DNA of 53,072 bases. It comes from Susulua sp964536195 (lineage in GTDB: Bacteria > Omnitrophota > Gorgyraeia > Duberdicusellales > 4484-171). This document shows, piece by piece, positions 32,119 to 41,462 of this stretch. The notes under the pieces were generated by a model. The model ran no database searches. It worked only from the letters and a program-made list of their open reading frames with translations, and was not told the DNA's origin. Location of the stretch: positions 1 to 53,072 of the forward strand of contig CAZHVO010000001.1 in the NCBI GenBank assembly GCA_964536195.1. The letters run 5' to 3'. Numbering within the stretch: the first letter of the stretch is position 1; every line of letters starts with the position of its first letter. The translations under genes were made by a program, and so were the position numbers.

Positions 32119-34392
32119 ATGATGCAAAAAATCCTTTTGTTTTCACTACTTTTTTGTTTTGCCCTAACAGCATACCCTGAAGACTCTATATCTCGTATTG
32201 ATATTGAGGGAAATGCAATTGTTAGTGACGCTACCATTGTTTCTAAAATCAAAATTCGTGCTGGTCAGTTTTATAATAAAAATGTTATTAATGAGGATGT
32301 GAAAAACCTTTATGCCACAGGGTTTTTCGAGACTGTAGAAGCAGAAAAGGATGAGTCTTTAGAGGGGGTAGTTATTCTTTTTAAGGTTAGAGAGAAACCC
32401 TTGCTTAAGAAGATAACCATTAAAGGAACACGTTTTATTCGCAAGAAAAATATCGAAGATTCTATCGACATAAAAGAGGGATCTTTTGTTGATGAGGTTA
32501 AAGTAAGGGAAGCAACGAGAAAGATAAAAGATCTCTACAACACTAAGGGTTTTTCTCAGGCTGAAGTTACTTACGAGATAAATCCTGTAGTCGATAAGAA
32601 CGAAGTTAGGGTAGAGCTGACTATCAATGAGAAAGGGGTTTTGAAGGTTAGGAGCGTAAAGGTTTTAGGGAATAAGATCATGTCGGCAGGCAGGATTATA
32701 AAATTAATGAAGACCAGAAAAGCCTGGCTCTTTAATCGAGGAGTATTTAAAAAGGAAGTTTTAGAAGATGACATAAGACGTATAAGTGATTTTTATAAAT
32801 TAGAAGGTTTCAGTGATGCCTCAGTAGATATAGATGCTGAGTATTTACCTAAGGGAGTTTATCTTACTGTTAACGTTAAAGAAGGTCAGCGTTATTATGT
32901 AGGTAAGATAACAGTAAAGGGGGTAAGCGAGATTCCTAGTAGCGCTGTGCTTTCGGCAATGGAGTTAGGAGAAGGAAGTATTTATAGTGAACAAGCTGTT
33001 TATGTAGATTCTTCACGAATAAGGGAGGCTTATGTAGATAGAGGGTATATATTCTCTCAGGTTGATCCTTTGAGTCTTCTTAATCCAACGACAGGAAAAA
33101 TAGACATTGCCTATAAGATTGTTGAGAATGATATCGCCTATATTGAGGATATAAATATTAAAGGAAATATTAAAACTAAGGATAAGGTGATTCGTCGAGA
33201 GCTAAGGGTTTATCCTGGCGAGAGGTTTGACGGCAAGAAGATAAGAAAGAGCAAGGATAAATTAGATAATCTGGGATTTTTTGAGGAGATAAGATTTGGT
33301 ACAGAACCAGGTTCTGAGCCCAACAATGTTGATTTAGTCGTTGACGTAAAAGAAGCAAAGACAGGGTATTTTAGTTTTGGAGGAGGTTACAGTTCCATAG
33401 ATGAGTTTATGGGGTTCATAGAGATAAGACAACGTAATTTTGACTACAGAAATTTTTCTACCTTTACTGGTGCTGGTCAGGATTTAAGCGTAATGCTTAG
33501 CATGGGAACTCTGACTAAGCGTTATCAGTTAAGCTTTACTAACCCTTGGATATTTGGTAAGCCGGTTTCTTTTGGCTTTGACGGTTACAGAAGAGGCCAT
33601 GATCAGGATGATAATGTTGGTTATGCTTACAAAGAGGATGTAAAGGGAGGATTATTACGCTTGAACAGAGAGTTCAATGACTATTGGAATGGCGGAGTTG
33701 CTTATAGATTTGAAGATGTCACGATTAGCGACGTTGTCAGTGGTGCGACCACAGAACTTACTAGTGAGATTGGAAATACTGATTTAAGTAGCGTAGAAAC
33801 TCAGCTTTCTTATGACAGTCGTGATAGTGTTTTTTCTCCTTCAAAAGGTCTTTACATTAGGAATGTTTTCCAAGTTTTTGGAGGTCCTTTTGCTGGAGAT
33901 AGAGATTTTATAAAATACTTTGGCCGAATAAGTTTTTATGTTCCGGCGCCTAAGGAGGCAGTAGTGGAGTTAAGGCTTCGAGGAGGTATAGCTTCTGAGT
34001 TTGATGATACTGACAAGATACCTATTTATGAGAGGTTCTTTGCCGGAGGTTCTTCTACTGTTCGTGGCTATCGGGAGAGAAAGGTAGGTCCTATTGATAG
34101 AAGTGCTGAGGATCCAGTAGGCGGAGACAAGATGTTTATAGGAAATATTGAATATACCTATCCTTTGGCTGATTTTTTTAAAGTTGCTACTTTTTTTGAC
34201 ATTGGAAAGGTCTGGGGTAATGAGAGCGTCAACGTTGATGATGGTGAGGTTATGTCTAGTATTGGTATGGGTTTTAGGGTCAATACCCCTATTGGGCCGG
34301 TAAGTGTTGATTACGGCTGGCCTCTAGATACTGAAGCTGGCGAAGAAGACAAAGAGGGAAGATTTCATTTTAATGTAAGCAGATCGTTTTAG
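32119..34392 (+). CDS. bamA: Outer-membrane assembly factor BamA
   Basis: About 757 residues. A signal peptide (MMQKILLFSLLFCFALTAYPE) is followed by POTRA repeats (ISRIDIEGNAIVSDATIVSKI, ITIKGTRFIRKKNIEDSI, IEDINIKGNIKTKDKVI) and a C-terminal Omp85 barrel with the lid-loop motif VRGYRERKVGP. It ends in Phe (NVSRSF), as outer-membrane barrels do. BamA inserts beta-barrel proteins into the outer membrane. Start choice: TTG at 32089 has a perfect AAGGAGGA site, but the ATG at 32119 gives a cleaner signal peptide and sits at the predicted transcription start. Both may be used, from the dnaB read-through and the internal promoter respectively. Confidence 0.93.
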   Translation: MMQKILLFSLLFCFALTAYPEDSISRIDIEGNAIVSDATIVSKIKIRAGQFYNKNVINEDVKNLYATGFFETVEAEKDESLEGVVILFKVREKPLLKKITIKGTRFIRKKNIEDSIDIKEGSFVDEVKVREATRKIKDLYNTKGFSQAEVTYEINPVVDKNEVRVELTINEKGVLKVRSVKVLGNKIMSAGRIIKLMKTRKAWLFNRGVFKKEVLEDDIRRISDFYKLEGFSDASVDIDAEYLPKGVYLTVNVKEGQRYYVGKITVKGVSEIPSSAVLSAMELGEGSIYSEQAVYVDSSRIREAYVDRGYIFSQVDPLSLLNPTTGKIDIAYKIVENDIAYIEDINIKGNIKTKDKVIRRELRVYPGERFDGKKIRKSKDKLDNLGFFEEIRFGTEPGSEPNNVDLVVDVKEAKTGYFSFGGGYSSIDEFMGFIEIRQRNFDYRNFSTFTGAGQDLSVMLSMGTLTKRYQLSFTNPWIFGKPVSFGFDGYRRGHDQDDNVGYAYKEDVKGGLLRLNREFNDYWNGGVAYRFEDVTISDVVSGATTELTSEIGNTDLSSVETQLSYDSRDSVFSPSKGLYIRNVFQVFGGPFAGDRDFIKYFGRISFYVPAPKEAVVELRLRGGIASEFDDTDKIPIYERFFAGGSSTVRGYRERKVGPIDRSAEDPVGGDKMFIGNIEYTYPLADFFKVATFFDIGKVWGNESVNVDDGEVMSSIGMGFRVNTPIGPVSVDYGWPLDTEAGEEDKEGRFHFNVSRSF

Positions 34393-34403
34393 GAGGTGTA
34401 GTC

Positions 34404-34913
34404 ATGAGAAGAATTATCGGATGTTTATTAGTTTTAACAATGATGATGTCATTTTCTTTTACCTGTTTCTCTCAAGATCTAAAGATTGGCTATGTGGATA
34501 TATTCAAAGTCTTTAATGATTATGAGAAGACTAAAGAGTATGATGTCAATTTAGAGAAAAGGAAAAAAGAGGCCGAGAAGAAGCTAGAGATTAAGAAAGA
34601 GACTATTGAGAAACTCCAGGGTAAGTTAGACCTGCTTAAAGAGGGTGAAAAAGCGAAGGAAGAAGAAAAACTCAATAAAGAACTTAAAGAATATCGTGAT
34701 TTAGAAAGGGAAGCTTTTACCGACATAAGAAAAGAAAGAGACGAGAAGATGAAGGATATCGTTGAGGATATTGATAAAATAGTCAAAGATTATGCTAAGG
34801 CAAATGGTTTTGACATAATCGTTAATTCCAACGCTGTTCTCTATGGTGCTAAGACTATGGATGTAACTGATGAGATTCTGAAAATTTCCAATAAGAAGTA
34901 TAAGAAGAAATGA
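34404..34913 (+). CDS. Skp/OmpH-family periplasmic chaperone
   Basis: A 169-residue protein with a signal peptide (to about residue 24). It begins its mature part with LKIGYVDIFKVFNDYEKTK, typical of OmpH/Skp. A long charged coiled coil (residues 45-125) forms the tentacle helices, and the end GFDIIVNSNAVLYGAKTMDVTDEIL matches the family core. Skp trimers hold unfolded outer-membrane proteins on the way to BamA. It follows bamA and precedes lpxD, the usual proteobacterial order. Ribosome site AGGAGGTG. Confidence 0.92.
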   Translation: MRRIIGCLLVLTMMMSFSFTCFSQDLKIGYVDIFKVFNDYEKTKEYDVNLEKRKKEAEKKLEIKKETIEKLQGKLDLLKEGEKAKEEEKLNKELKEYRDLEREAFTDIRKERDEKMKDIVEDIDKIVKDYAKANGFDIIVNSNAVLYGAKTMDVTDEILKISNKKYKKK

Positions 34914-35944
34914 GATTTATCCTTAAAGAAATCGCACATTTAGTTAAAGGAGAGGTAGTTGGCGATCCCAATATTGCCATCACTGGTATTTCAGGGATAA
35001 AAGAGGCTAAAAAGGGTGATATAACCTTCCTAGCTAACCCTAAATATGCTTCTTTAGTAGAAACTACTAAGGCTGCAGCAATAATTACCTCACGGGAGCA
35101 GTTTAAGACTTCCAAGCCTTTGATTAGGACTGATAATCCTTCAATAGCTTTTACTAAGGTGGTTAGCCTAGCTGCTTCTGATGATACCAAGCATCCTAAA
35201 GGCATTCATCCCACAGCAGTAATTTCTCCAAATGCACAAATTGCAAAGGATGTAGGTATTGGTGCTTATACAGTCGTTGAAGATGGTGTTGAAATAGGAG
35301 CAGGGTCAGTTATATATAGTGGGTGTTACCTTGGATATTCTGCTAAAGTTGGGAAGAAGTGTCTCATTTATCCCCATGTTTCCATAAGGGAGCGAATAGA
35401 GATTTGTGATAGGGTAATTATTCACTCCGGAGCTGTGATTGGCAGTGACGGTTTTGGTTTTGCTATGGTCAGAGGAGTACAGGAGAAGATACCTCAAATT
35501 GGAACAGTCTTAATAGAAGATGATGCTGAGATTGGTGCAAATGTTACAATTGATAGAGCTAGATTTGACAAGACGATCATTGGTAAAGGAACCAAGATAG
35601 ATAATCTTGTCCAGATTGCCCATAATGTAGTTACTGGAGAGAATTGTATTATTGTTGCTCAGGCTGGTGTGTCAGGGAGCACTACTTTGGGCAAAGAAGT
35701 TATTTTAGCTGGACAAGCTGGAATAGTAGGGCATATTCAAATTGGTGATAAGGCAATTGTTGCTGCTCAGGCTGGAGTAACAAAATCTATTCCTGCTGGT
35801 GTTAAAGTTTCCGGGTATCCAGCAAAACCCCATGAGAAAGCACTAAGGGTGAATGCTTGTCTGCAGCGCCTGCCGGAACTTTATAAGAAGATAAGAGAGC
35901 TTGAAGAGAAAGTAAAGAGCTTAGAGGAGAAAGACAAGGAATAG
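34910..35944 (+). CDS. lpxD: UDP-3-O-acylglucosamine N-acyltransferase
   Basis: A 344-residue enzyme that adds the second acyl chain in lipid A synthesis. The N-terminal uridine-binding domain (residues 1-100) ends around PSIAFTKV. The C-terminal left-handed beta helix has many hexapeptide repeats and the active-site region VQIAHNVVTGENC. A C-terminal helix KKIRELEEKVKSLEEK follows. The start overlaps the Skp stop (ATGA). Confidence 0.96.
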   Translation: MRFILKEIAHLVKGEVVGDPNIAITGISGIKEAKKGDITFLANPKYASLVETTKAAAIITSREQFKTSKPLIRTDNPSIAFTKVVSLAASDDTKHPKGIHPTAVISPNAQIAKDVGIGAYTVVEDGVEIGAGSVIYSGCYLGYSAKVGKKCLIYPHVSIRERIEICDRVIIHSGAVIGSDGFGFAMVRGVQEKIPQIGTVLIEDDAEIGANVTIDRARFDKTIIGKGTKIDNLVQIAHNVVTGENCIIVAQAGVSGSTTLGKEVILAGQAGIVGHIQIGDKAIVAAQAGVTKSIPAGVKVSGYPAKPHEKALRVNACLQRLPELYKKIRELEEKVKSLEEKDKE

Positions 35945-35946
35945 AT

Positions 35947-37260
35947 ATGGATAATCAAAGAACAATTAAAGGTAAGATAGAGTTGGAAGGCATAGGTCTT
36001 CATACTGGGAAGAAGACGAAATTAGAGCTTTTGCCGGCATCGGCGGATACAGGGATAACCTTTTTGAGAAAAGATATCGAATCACCGTCTTTAATCAAGG
36101 CTAATTCTTATTCTGTTTTAGATCCTGACGAATTTCCCCGACGTACTTCGGTGGGTGCAAATGGCGTATACGTACATACTGTTGAGCATCTCATGGCCGC
36201 TCTACATCTTTTAGATATTGATAATATACAAATAAATATTTGGGGTGAAGAAGTCCCGGGGCTAGACGGAAGCGCTAAAGATTTTGTAGAAAGAATCAGA
36301 GAGGTTGGTTGGCAGGAGCAAGAGCTTACTCGTAATCGTTTAATAGTACGAGAGCCTTTATGGGTTGAAGAGGGGTTAGCCAGTATTGTAATATTGCCTT
36401 ACCCTAGTTTAAGGATATCCTATGTTTTAAGTTATGATAATCCTATAGTTGGTTCCGGTTATGTTGATATAGTGCTCAATGGAGATTTGAAAGATGATCT
36501 TTATGAAGCTCGGACATTTTGCTTAGAGGCTGAGGTTAAGCCTTTATTAGATATGGGTTTAGGAAAAGGAGCAAACTACAAAAATACCTTGGTTGTTTCT
36601 GATAAAAAGATATTAGATAATAAGTTAAGACTTGATAATGAGTTTGTTAAGCACAAAGTCCTGGATTTAATTGGTGACTTGTATTTAGCTGGTCCAGTTA
36701 AAGGGCATGTAATTGCTGTTAGAGGTGGCCACTCTTTAAATATAAGATTATTAGAAAAACTACGTAAGTACAAAGAGAAATCTCGAAGTGCCGGAGTAAG
36801 ATCGCAGACCCTTTATATTCCTCAGAAGGAAGAGCTTAGTACTGAGGAGATAATGAAAATATTACCTCATCGATATCCTTTTCTGCTTGTAGACAAGATA
36901 CTTTATCTTGAAAAAGGCAAAAAGGCTGTTGGGATTAAGAATGTTACTATGAATGAGTATTTTTTCCAGGGTCATTTTCCCAATAAGCCTGTTATGCCAG
37001 GTGTACTTATTGTTGAGGCAATGGCCCAGGTTGGCGGAGTGCTTATGTTGGCCTGCGAAAAGCATAAGGGTAAATTAGCTTATTTTATGGCGGCAAATAA
37101 TATCAAATTTAGAAAAACTGTCCTGCCCGGAGATCAATTAGTTATAGAGGTAGTTTCTGGAAAGATAAGAAGCAAAACAGGTTCGGTTATCACCAAGGCC
37201 TTTGTGAATGAAAAGGTGGTTGCTGAAGCTGAACTTATGTTTGTTCTAGTTGATGCTTAA
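35947..37260 (+). CDS. lpxC-fabZ: LpxC-FabZ fusion: UDP-3-O-acyl-GlcNAc deacetylase and hydroxyacyl-ACP dehydratase
   Basis: A 437-residue bifunctional protein. Residues 1-~285 are LpxC, the zinc deacetylase that commits to lipid A: GIGLHTGKK, HTVEHLMAAL (zinc His), DNEFVKHKVLDLIGDL (zinc His and Asp) and RGGHSLN. Residues ~300-437 are FabZ: ILPHRYPFLLVDKI, GHFPNKPVMPGVLIVEAMAQ (catalytic His and Glu). The fusion is known in Bacteroidetes, Chlorobi and related groups. It couples consumption of 3-hydroxyacyl-ACP by lipid A synthesis with its dehydration for fatty acid elongation. Confidence 0.96.
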   Translation: MDNQRTIKGKIELEGIGLHTGKKTKLELLPASADTGITFLRKDIESPSLIKANSYSVLDPDEFPRRTSVGANGVYVHTVEHLMAALHLLDIDNIQINIWGEEVPGLDGSAKDFVERIREVGWQEQELTRNRLIVREPLWVEEGLASIVILPYPSLRISYVLSYDNPIVGSGYVDIVLNGDLKDDLYEARTFCLEAEVKPLLDMGLGKGANYKNTLVVSDKKILDNKLRLDNEFVKHKVLDLIGDLYLAGPVKGHVIAVRGGHSLNIRLLEKLRKYKEKSRSAGVRSQTLYIPQKEELSTEEIMKILPHRYPFLLVDKILYLEKGKKAVGIKNVTMNEYFFQGHFPNKPVMPGVLIVEAMAQVGGVLMLACEKHKGKLAYFMAANNIKFRKTVLPGDQLVIEVVSGKIRSKTGSVITKAFVNEKVVAEAELMFVLVDA

Positions 37261-37265
37261 AAATC

Positions 37266-38042
37266 ATGTCTGTTCAAATTAACCCTAAAGCTATGGTGAG
37301 TCCAAAAGCCCAGTTAGGCAAGGGCGTAAAAATTGGACCTTATGCAGTAATCGCAGATAATGTTAAAATCGGACCCGATTGCGTTATTGATTCCTTTGCT
37401 CAAGTTTTAGGCTATACTGAGTTGGGTCAAGGTTGTCATATCTTTCCTTATGCAGTAGTAGGTAATATTCCCCAAGATTTAAAATATAAAGGTGATAAGA
37501 GTTTTTTAATTATTGGGAATAATAATAGAATAAGAGAATTTGTCACTATTAATCCAGGAACCGATAAGGGGGCTAAGACAATCATTGGCAGTGATAATCT
37601 TATAATGGCTTATTCTCACATTGCCCATGATTGTAAGATTGGTGACGGAAATGTTTTTGCTAACTCTGCTACCTTAGCCGGATATGTAACAGTAGGTAAT
37701 AGGGCAGTAATCGGCGGGTTGGTAGCAATACATCAGTTTTGTCGGTTGGGAGACTTTTCGATAATTGGTGGTTGTTCTAAAGTTGTTCAGGACATCCCTC
37801 CCTTTTCAATGTGTGATGGACACCCGGCTGTAATCTGTGGGCTTAATCTAGTAGGATTAAAAAGAGCCAAATTCCCGTCTTCTACGATAAGGACATTGAA
37901 AAAAGCTTTTAAGATAATATTTTTTGAGAGTCACCTAATAGCTCAGAGTAAAGAGTTGGTTCAGAAAGACTTGCCGCCTTTGGAAGAGCTAGAGTACCTT
38001 TTTGAGTTTATTTCATCCTCAAAAAGAGGCATAAGCAAATGA
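37266..38042 (+). CDS. lpxA: UDP-N-acetylglucosamine acyltransferase
   Basis: A 258-residue enzyme for the first step of lipid A synthesis. It has a left-handed beta helix and the conserved block SHIAHDCKIGDGNVFANSATLAGYVTVG containing the catalytic His. HQFCRLGDFSIIGG and a C-terminal helical bundle follow. Length fits the family. It follows lpxC-fabZ and overlaps lpxI. Confidence 0.97.
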   Translation: MSVQINPKAMVSPKAQLGKGVKIGPYAVIADNVKIGPDCVIDSFAQVLGYTELGQGCHIFPYAVVGNIPQDLKYKGDKSFLIIGNNNRIREFVTINPGTDKGAKTIIGSDNLIMAYSHIAHDCKIGDGNVFANSATLAGYVTVGNRAVIGGLVAIHQFCRLGDFSIIGGCSKVVQDIPPFSMCDGHPAVICGLNLVGLKRAKFPSSTIRTLKKAFKIIFFESHLIAQSKELVQKDLPPLEELEYLFEFISSSKRGISK

Positions 38043-38860
38043 ACTCGAGATTAGGAATTATTGCTGGCAATCGCCTTTTACCTCTAATCCTTGCCCAGAG
38101 AATCAAAGAAAAGAATAAGAATCGTGAAGTTGTTGCTTTCTGCTTTAAGGGTCAAACCTCTAGGCAGATTAGTAAGTATGTGGATAGGTGCCATTGGTTT
38201 TCTGTAGGTTCGCTTTCAAGTTTAAGAAAATCAATAAAGGAGGAAGGGCTTCGCCAGTGCACTATGGCTGGTCAGATTAATCCTTTATATATTTTTCGAA
38301 AAGAGTATTGGGATCAAGAATTAACTTCTCTAATAGAGGATAGTGAAGATTTTCGGCCTCATAATATATTTGATAAGATAATTTCTTATTTCGAGAAGGT
38401 AGGCGTTGAGTTCATAGATTCCACACTATGCTTAAAAGACGATTTAGCTTCCACCGGGGTCATGAACAACTTACCCTTGGCCGAAGGAGTAACAGGAGAT
38501 ATTAATTTTGGCCTGGATGCAATATCAAAGTTTGTAGAGTTAGACGTAGGCCAGACTATAGGCGTAAAGTCAAAAGCTGTTGTGGCTTTGGAGTCTCTAG
38601 AAGGAACTGATCGGACTATTAAACGTGCTTATAGATTAGCAGGCAGAGGCTCGGTTATTTTAAAGTTCTCTAAGACCAATCAAGATTTGCGGTTTGATGT
38701 TCCGGTGGTAGGTATTTCCACCTTAAAACTCCTTAAACGCATTAAGGCTGCAGCTCTAGTTCTTGAGGAGGCCAAGGTGATTATTCTAGAGAAGCAGGAA
38801 TTTTTATTCTTAGCAGAGAAGTGGAAGATTCCTGTAGTTGGCAGAACGAAAAATAGCTAG
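38039..38860 (+). CDS. lpxI: UDP-2,3-diacylglucosamine pyrophosphatase LpxI
   Basis: A 273-residue DUF1009/LpxI protein: LGIIAGNRLLPLILAQRIKE at the N-terminus, MAGQINPLYIF in the middle, and the conserved GQTIGVKSKAVVALESLEGTD. It hydrolyses UDP-diacylglucosamine to lipid X, replacing LpxH. Unlike LpxH it attacks the alpha phosphate. The start overlaps the lpxA stop (ATGA). lpxB and lpxK are not in this window. Confidence 0.95.
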   Translation: MNSRLGIIAGNRLLPLILAQRIKEKNKNREVVAFCFKGQTSRQISKYVDRCHWFSVGSLSSLRKSIKEEGLRQCTMAGQINPLYIFRKEYWDQELTSLIEDSEDFRPHNIFDKIISYFEKVGVEFIDSTLCLKDDLASTGVMNNLPLAEGVTGDINFGLDAISKFVELDVGQTIGVKSKAVVALESLEGTDRTIKRAYRLAGRGSVILKFSKTNQDLRFDVPVVGISTLKLLKRIKAAALVLEEAKVIILEKQEFLFLAEKWKIPVVGRTKNS

Positions 38861-38891
38861 GAGAGTCAAATAAGCTAAAAGGGAGGAGCAA

Positions 38892-39350
38892 ATGCTTGCA
38901 AAAAAGTTTGCCTTAGGTGTTGGAATGGCGATCATTTTACCTATGCTTGTTTATTATGGAGTAAATATGTTTAGCCCATCTCCAAAGTGGAGAGATTATC
39001 GAGTTGATGATTATTACGGGCGCTATGAGGAGGCGGATAAAGCAGAGAAAGGTGTCCTTCGTAAGGAACGAAAGCAGCTTGATATCGAGAGAAGAGCACA
39101 TCGTAAGCGTTTTGAACGGCATTTATTCTTAGTAGCTACACCAATAGGGGTAGTTGCGATAATTGCTGGTTCAGTTATTGCTATTCATGGTATAGGGGCA
39201 GGACTTATGTTTGGTGGGATATTTACGGTAACAGAAGGTTATGTTTGCCACTGGTCCGAACTTCCCCCATGGCTTAGGTTTTTATCACTTTTGGCTGCCT
39301 TCGTAATCCTTCTTTATGTTGGTTATCGTAAATTTCCCAAGAAAGAATAA
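38892..39350 (+). CDS. Small membrane protein, unknown
   Basis: 152 residues that I do not recognise. A first hydrophobic helix (residues 5-29) is followed by a strongly charged stretch rich in Arg, Lys and Glu (residues 32-80, probably coiled coil). Two more helices (about 81-110 and 127-145) follow, with a WSELPPWLRF turn between them. Ribosome site GGGAGGAG. It stands alone between the lipid A operon and the SpoIID gene. Confidence 0.75.
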   Translation: MLAKKFALGVGMAIILPMLVYYGVNMFSPSPKWRDYRVDDYYGRYEEADKAEKGVLRKERKQLDIERRAHRKRFERHLFLVATPIGVVAIIAGSVIAIHGIGAGLMFGGIFTVTEGYVCHWSELPPWLRFLSLLAAFVILLYVGYRKFPKKE

Positions 39351-39405
39351 TCCTAGTATAGGGATTCGATTAAGCTAAAGGCGTTAGCTAGATATCCTTT
39401 TAAAT

Positions 39406-41292
39406 ATGAGATTTTTAGCTTTACTTTTCTTTTTTTCTTTTTTGCTTCATCCTGTGCACTTATTTGCCCAAAGCTCTTTAGAGGACTATTTAGATACGGC
39501 TATTCTTTTTAAGGAGTCGGGCGAGTATACCAGAGCATTAGATGTTTTAGAGACCGCCAAAGATTTTAGCAAGAATCCCCAATTATTAAAATACCGAGCC
39601 AAATTAGAGTTTCTCACCGGCCACAGTAACCAGAGTTTAGATTCTTTTAATAGCATAAAGGATAAGGATTGGCAGAGCTTTCTCTATTTAGGTTTAATTT
39701 ATGAAGATTTAAATAAGGAGACTTTAGCGATAGAAAATTATTCAAAGTCCCTGAGTTTTCGAGTCAATACTATTGCTTATTTTCGGTTAGGAAAGATTTA
39801 CCGAGATAAAGGTGATTATAAAAAGGCCGCGAAATATTTTTCCGATCTCATTAAATTGGATCCCAGTGTAAGATTAGCTTACTACTATTTGGGTCAGTGT
39901 TTAAACGAGAGTGGTAATTATCAGGAAGCTTATAAGTATTTAGCCAAAGCAGTAAATTTTTATCCCGAGACTACAGTAGTCCAAGAGGAATTAAAATCTG
40001 TTAAACAGAGGTTGGGAGAAGATTTTTTTATTGTTCGGGACAAGAAGAAGGAAGAGAAAAGAAAAAAAGTTCGATTAACGACTTATATTCAGGAAAAAGA
40101 CATTCCCGTAGTTAGAGTTGGTTTAATCAGGGGTGCAAATGAGTTTTCTTTTTTCTGCCCGGCTAATTTTTTAATTAGCAATGGTAAAGACTCTTATTCA
40201 GCTGTTGCTAATAAGTTTTATACTTTTACTTTTAAGGAAGAGAAAATAGTCTTGCGAGACTATCAGGATAAAAAAGAATATAAGTCTTTTTCCGGGCCGC
40301 TTAATATTACTTCTTTGGAATCTGGAGAGGAAAAATCTCCCTTTTATGTTTTGAGTCTTTCTTCTGGCAAAGGTGATTTTTGGAATAAAGAGAGAGATAG
40401 GGCTTATCGTGGTGACTTAGAAGTAATCATTAAAGATAAGGCTCTAACCCTAGTCAATATCTTAAGTGTCGAAGAGTATCTCTATGGGGTTTTATCAGCC
40501 GAGATGTCTTCTAAAGCTCATGTTCAAGCTCTTAGGGCTCAGGCAGTAGCAGCTCGAACCTTTGTCTTTAGGAATTTAGGGCGGCATAAAAAGGAAGGAT
40601 TTAATTTTTGCTCCCTGGTACATTGCCAAGTTTATCAAGGAGTGTCAGCCGAGACCTCTTCTACTATAGCTGCAGTTAGGGATACTAGGGGTGAGGTTAT
40701 TGTCTATGGGGATAGACCAATAGAAGTATTATTCCATGCTCATTGTGGTGGATGTTTAGCTTCAGATGTCTTTGGAGAGAGTAATTATTTAGACGAGAAG
40801 ACAGATAGTTTTGATTTAAGTATTCCTAACTCTGCCTCCAAAGAAGAGAATTGGTTCTCGGATTTACCTTTAGTTTTTTGTTTCGAGGACAAAGGGAGCA
40901 AGTTTCGTTGGCAGAGAGTCTACGACCAGGAGGATTTTTCTATTGCTTTTGGGGAAGAGTTAGAAGATTTAAAGGATGTCCTCTTAAAGCAGAAGGGTGA
41001 TTGTTTTCATTATAAAGAGATAGAGGTTATTACCTCAAAAGGCAGTGAGAGCTTAAGAGGTGGTTTATCGATAAGGAATTATTTTGACCATTTACGAAGC
41101 AGTGCCTTTAAGATAGAGATAAAATTATCAGCTTTTGGTCAGCCTTCAATGCTTTTTTTCTGGGGGGCTGGGTTTGGTCATGGGGCTGGTATGTGTCAGG
41201 ATGGAGCCGTAGGTATGGCTGAAGCCGGCCATAACTGGCGTCAAATAATTAACCACTATTTTCCAAATACCAAGATCAAAACCCTCTACTAA
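39406..41292 (+). CDS. SpoIID/LytB-domain protein with N-terminal TPRs
   Basis: A 628-residue protein. A signal peptide (MRFLALLFFFSFLLHPVHLFAQ) is followed by tetratricopeptide repeats (residues 25-200, e.g. GKIYRDKGDYKKAAKYFSDLIKLDP). The C-terminal half is a SpoIID domain: YLYGVLSAEMSSKAHVQALRAQAVAARTF, FHAHCGGCLASDVF and the terminal GFGHGAGMCQDGAVGMAEAGHNWRQIINHYFPNT. SpoIID of Bacillus is a lytic transglycosylase for denuded peptidoglycan. Non-sporulating diderms have homologues for cell-wall remodelling. Role here: periplasmic wall enzyme with a protein-binding scaffold. Confidence 0.9.
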   Translation: MRFLALLFFFSFLLHPVHLFAQSSLEDYLDTAILFKESGEYTRALDVLETAKDFSKNPQLLKYRAKLEFLTGHSNQSLDSFNSIKDKDWQSFLYLGLIYEDLNKETLAIENYSKSLSFRVNTIAYFRLGKIYRDKGDYKKAAKYFSDLIKLDPSVRLAYYYLGQCLNESGNYQEAYKYLAKAVNFYPETTVVQEELKSVKQRLGEDFFIVRDKKKEEKRKKVRLTTYIQEKDIPVVRVGLIRGANEFSFFCPANFLISNGKDSYSAVANKFYTFTFKEEKIVLRDYQDKKEYKSFSGPLNITSLESGEEKSPFYVLSLSSGKGDFWNKERDRAYRGDLEVIIKDKALTLVNILSVEEYLYGVLSAEMSSKAHVQALRAQAVAARTFVFRNLGRHKKEGFNFCSLVHCQVYQGVSAETSSTIAAVRDTRGEVIVYGDRPIEVLFHAHCGGCLASDVFGESNYLDEKTDSFDLSIPNSASKEENWFSDLPLVFCFEDKGSKFRWQRVYDQEDFSIAFGEELEDLKDVLLKQKGDCFHYKEIEVITSKGSESLRGGLSIRNYFDHLRSSAFKIEIKLSAFGQPSMLFFWGAGFGHGAGMCQDGAVGMAEAGHNWRQIINHYFPNTKIKTLY

Positions 41293-41306
41293 ACTCCGAA
41301 ATTCGA

Positions 41307-41462
41307 AATTCGGGACAGGTCCCATCGAAATTTACCTTACTAGAATTAGCTTTTTTTGAGAAATTCTGTCTTTTTTTTAAAAAAGTAATGAGGTTTTTAT
41401 CCAAATTTCGCTAAAGAACCCTTTGTCAGCTTGCCTTTTTCAAGTGGGACCTGTCCCGAATT
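41307..41462. repeat. 156-base element with 18-base perfect inverted ends
   Basis: Left end AATTCGGGACAGGTCCCA (41307-41324), right end its exact reverse complement (41445-41462). Each end contains the small palindrome GGGAC-AG-GTCCC. It fills the gap between two convergent genes, and its right end reaches into the stop codon of the minus-strand gene. A related partial copy lies at 44476-44511. The interior is non-coding. Confidence 0.85.
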
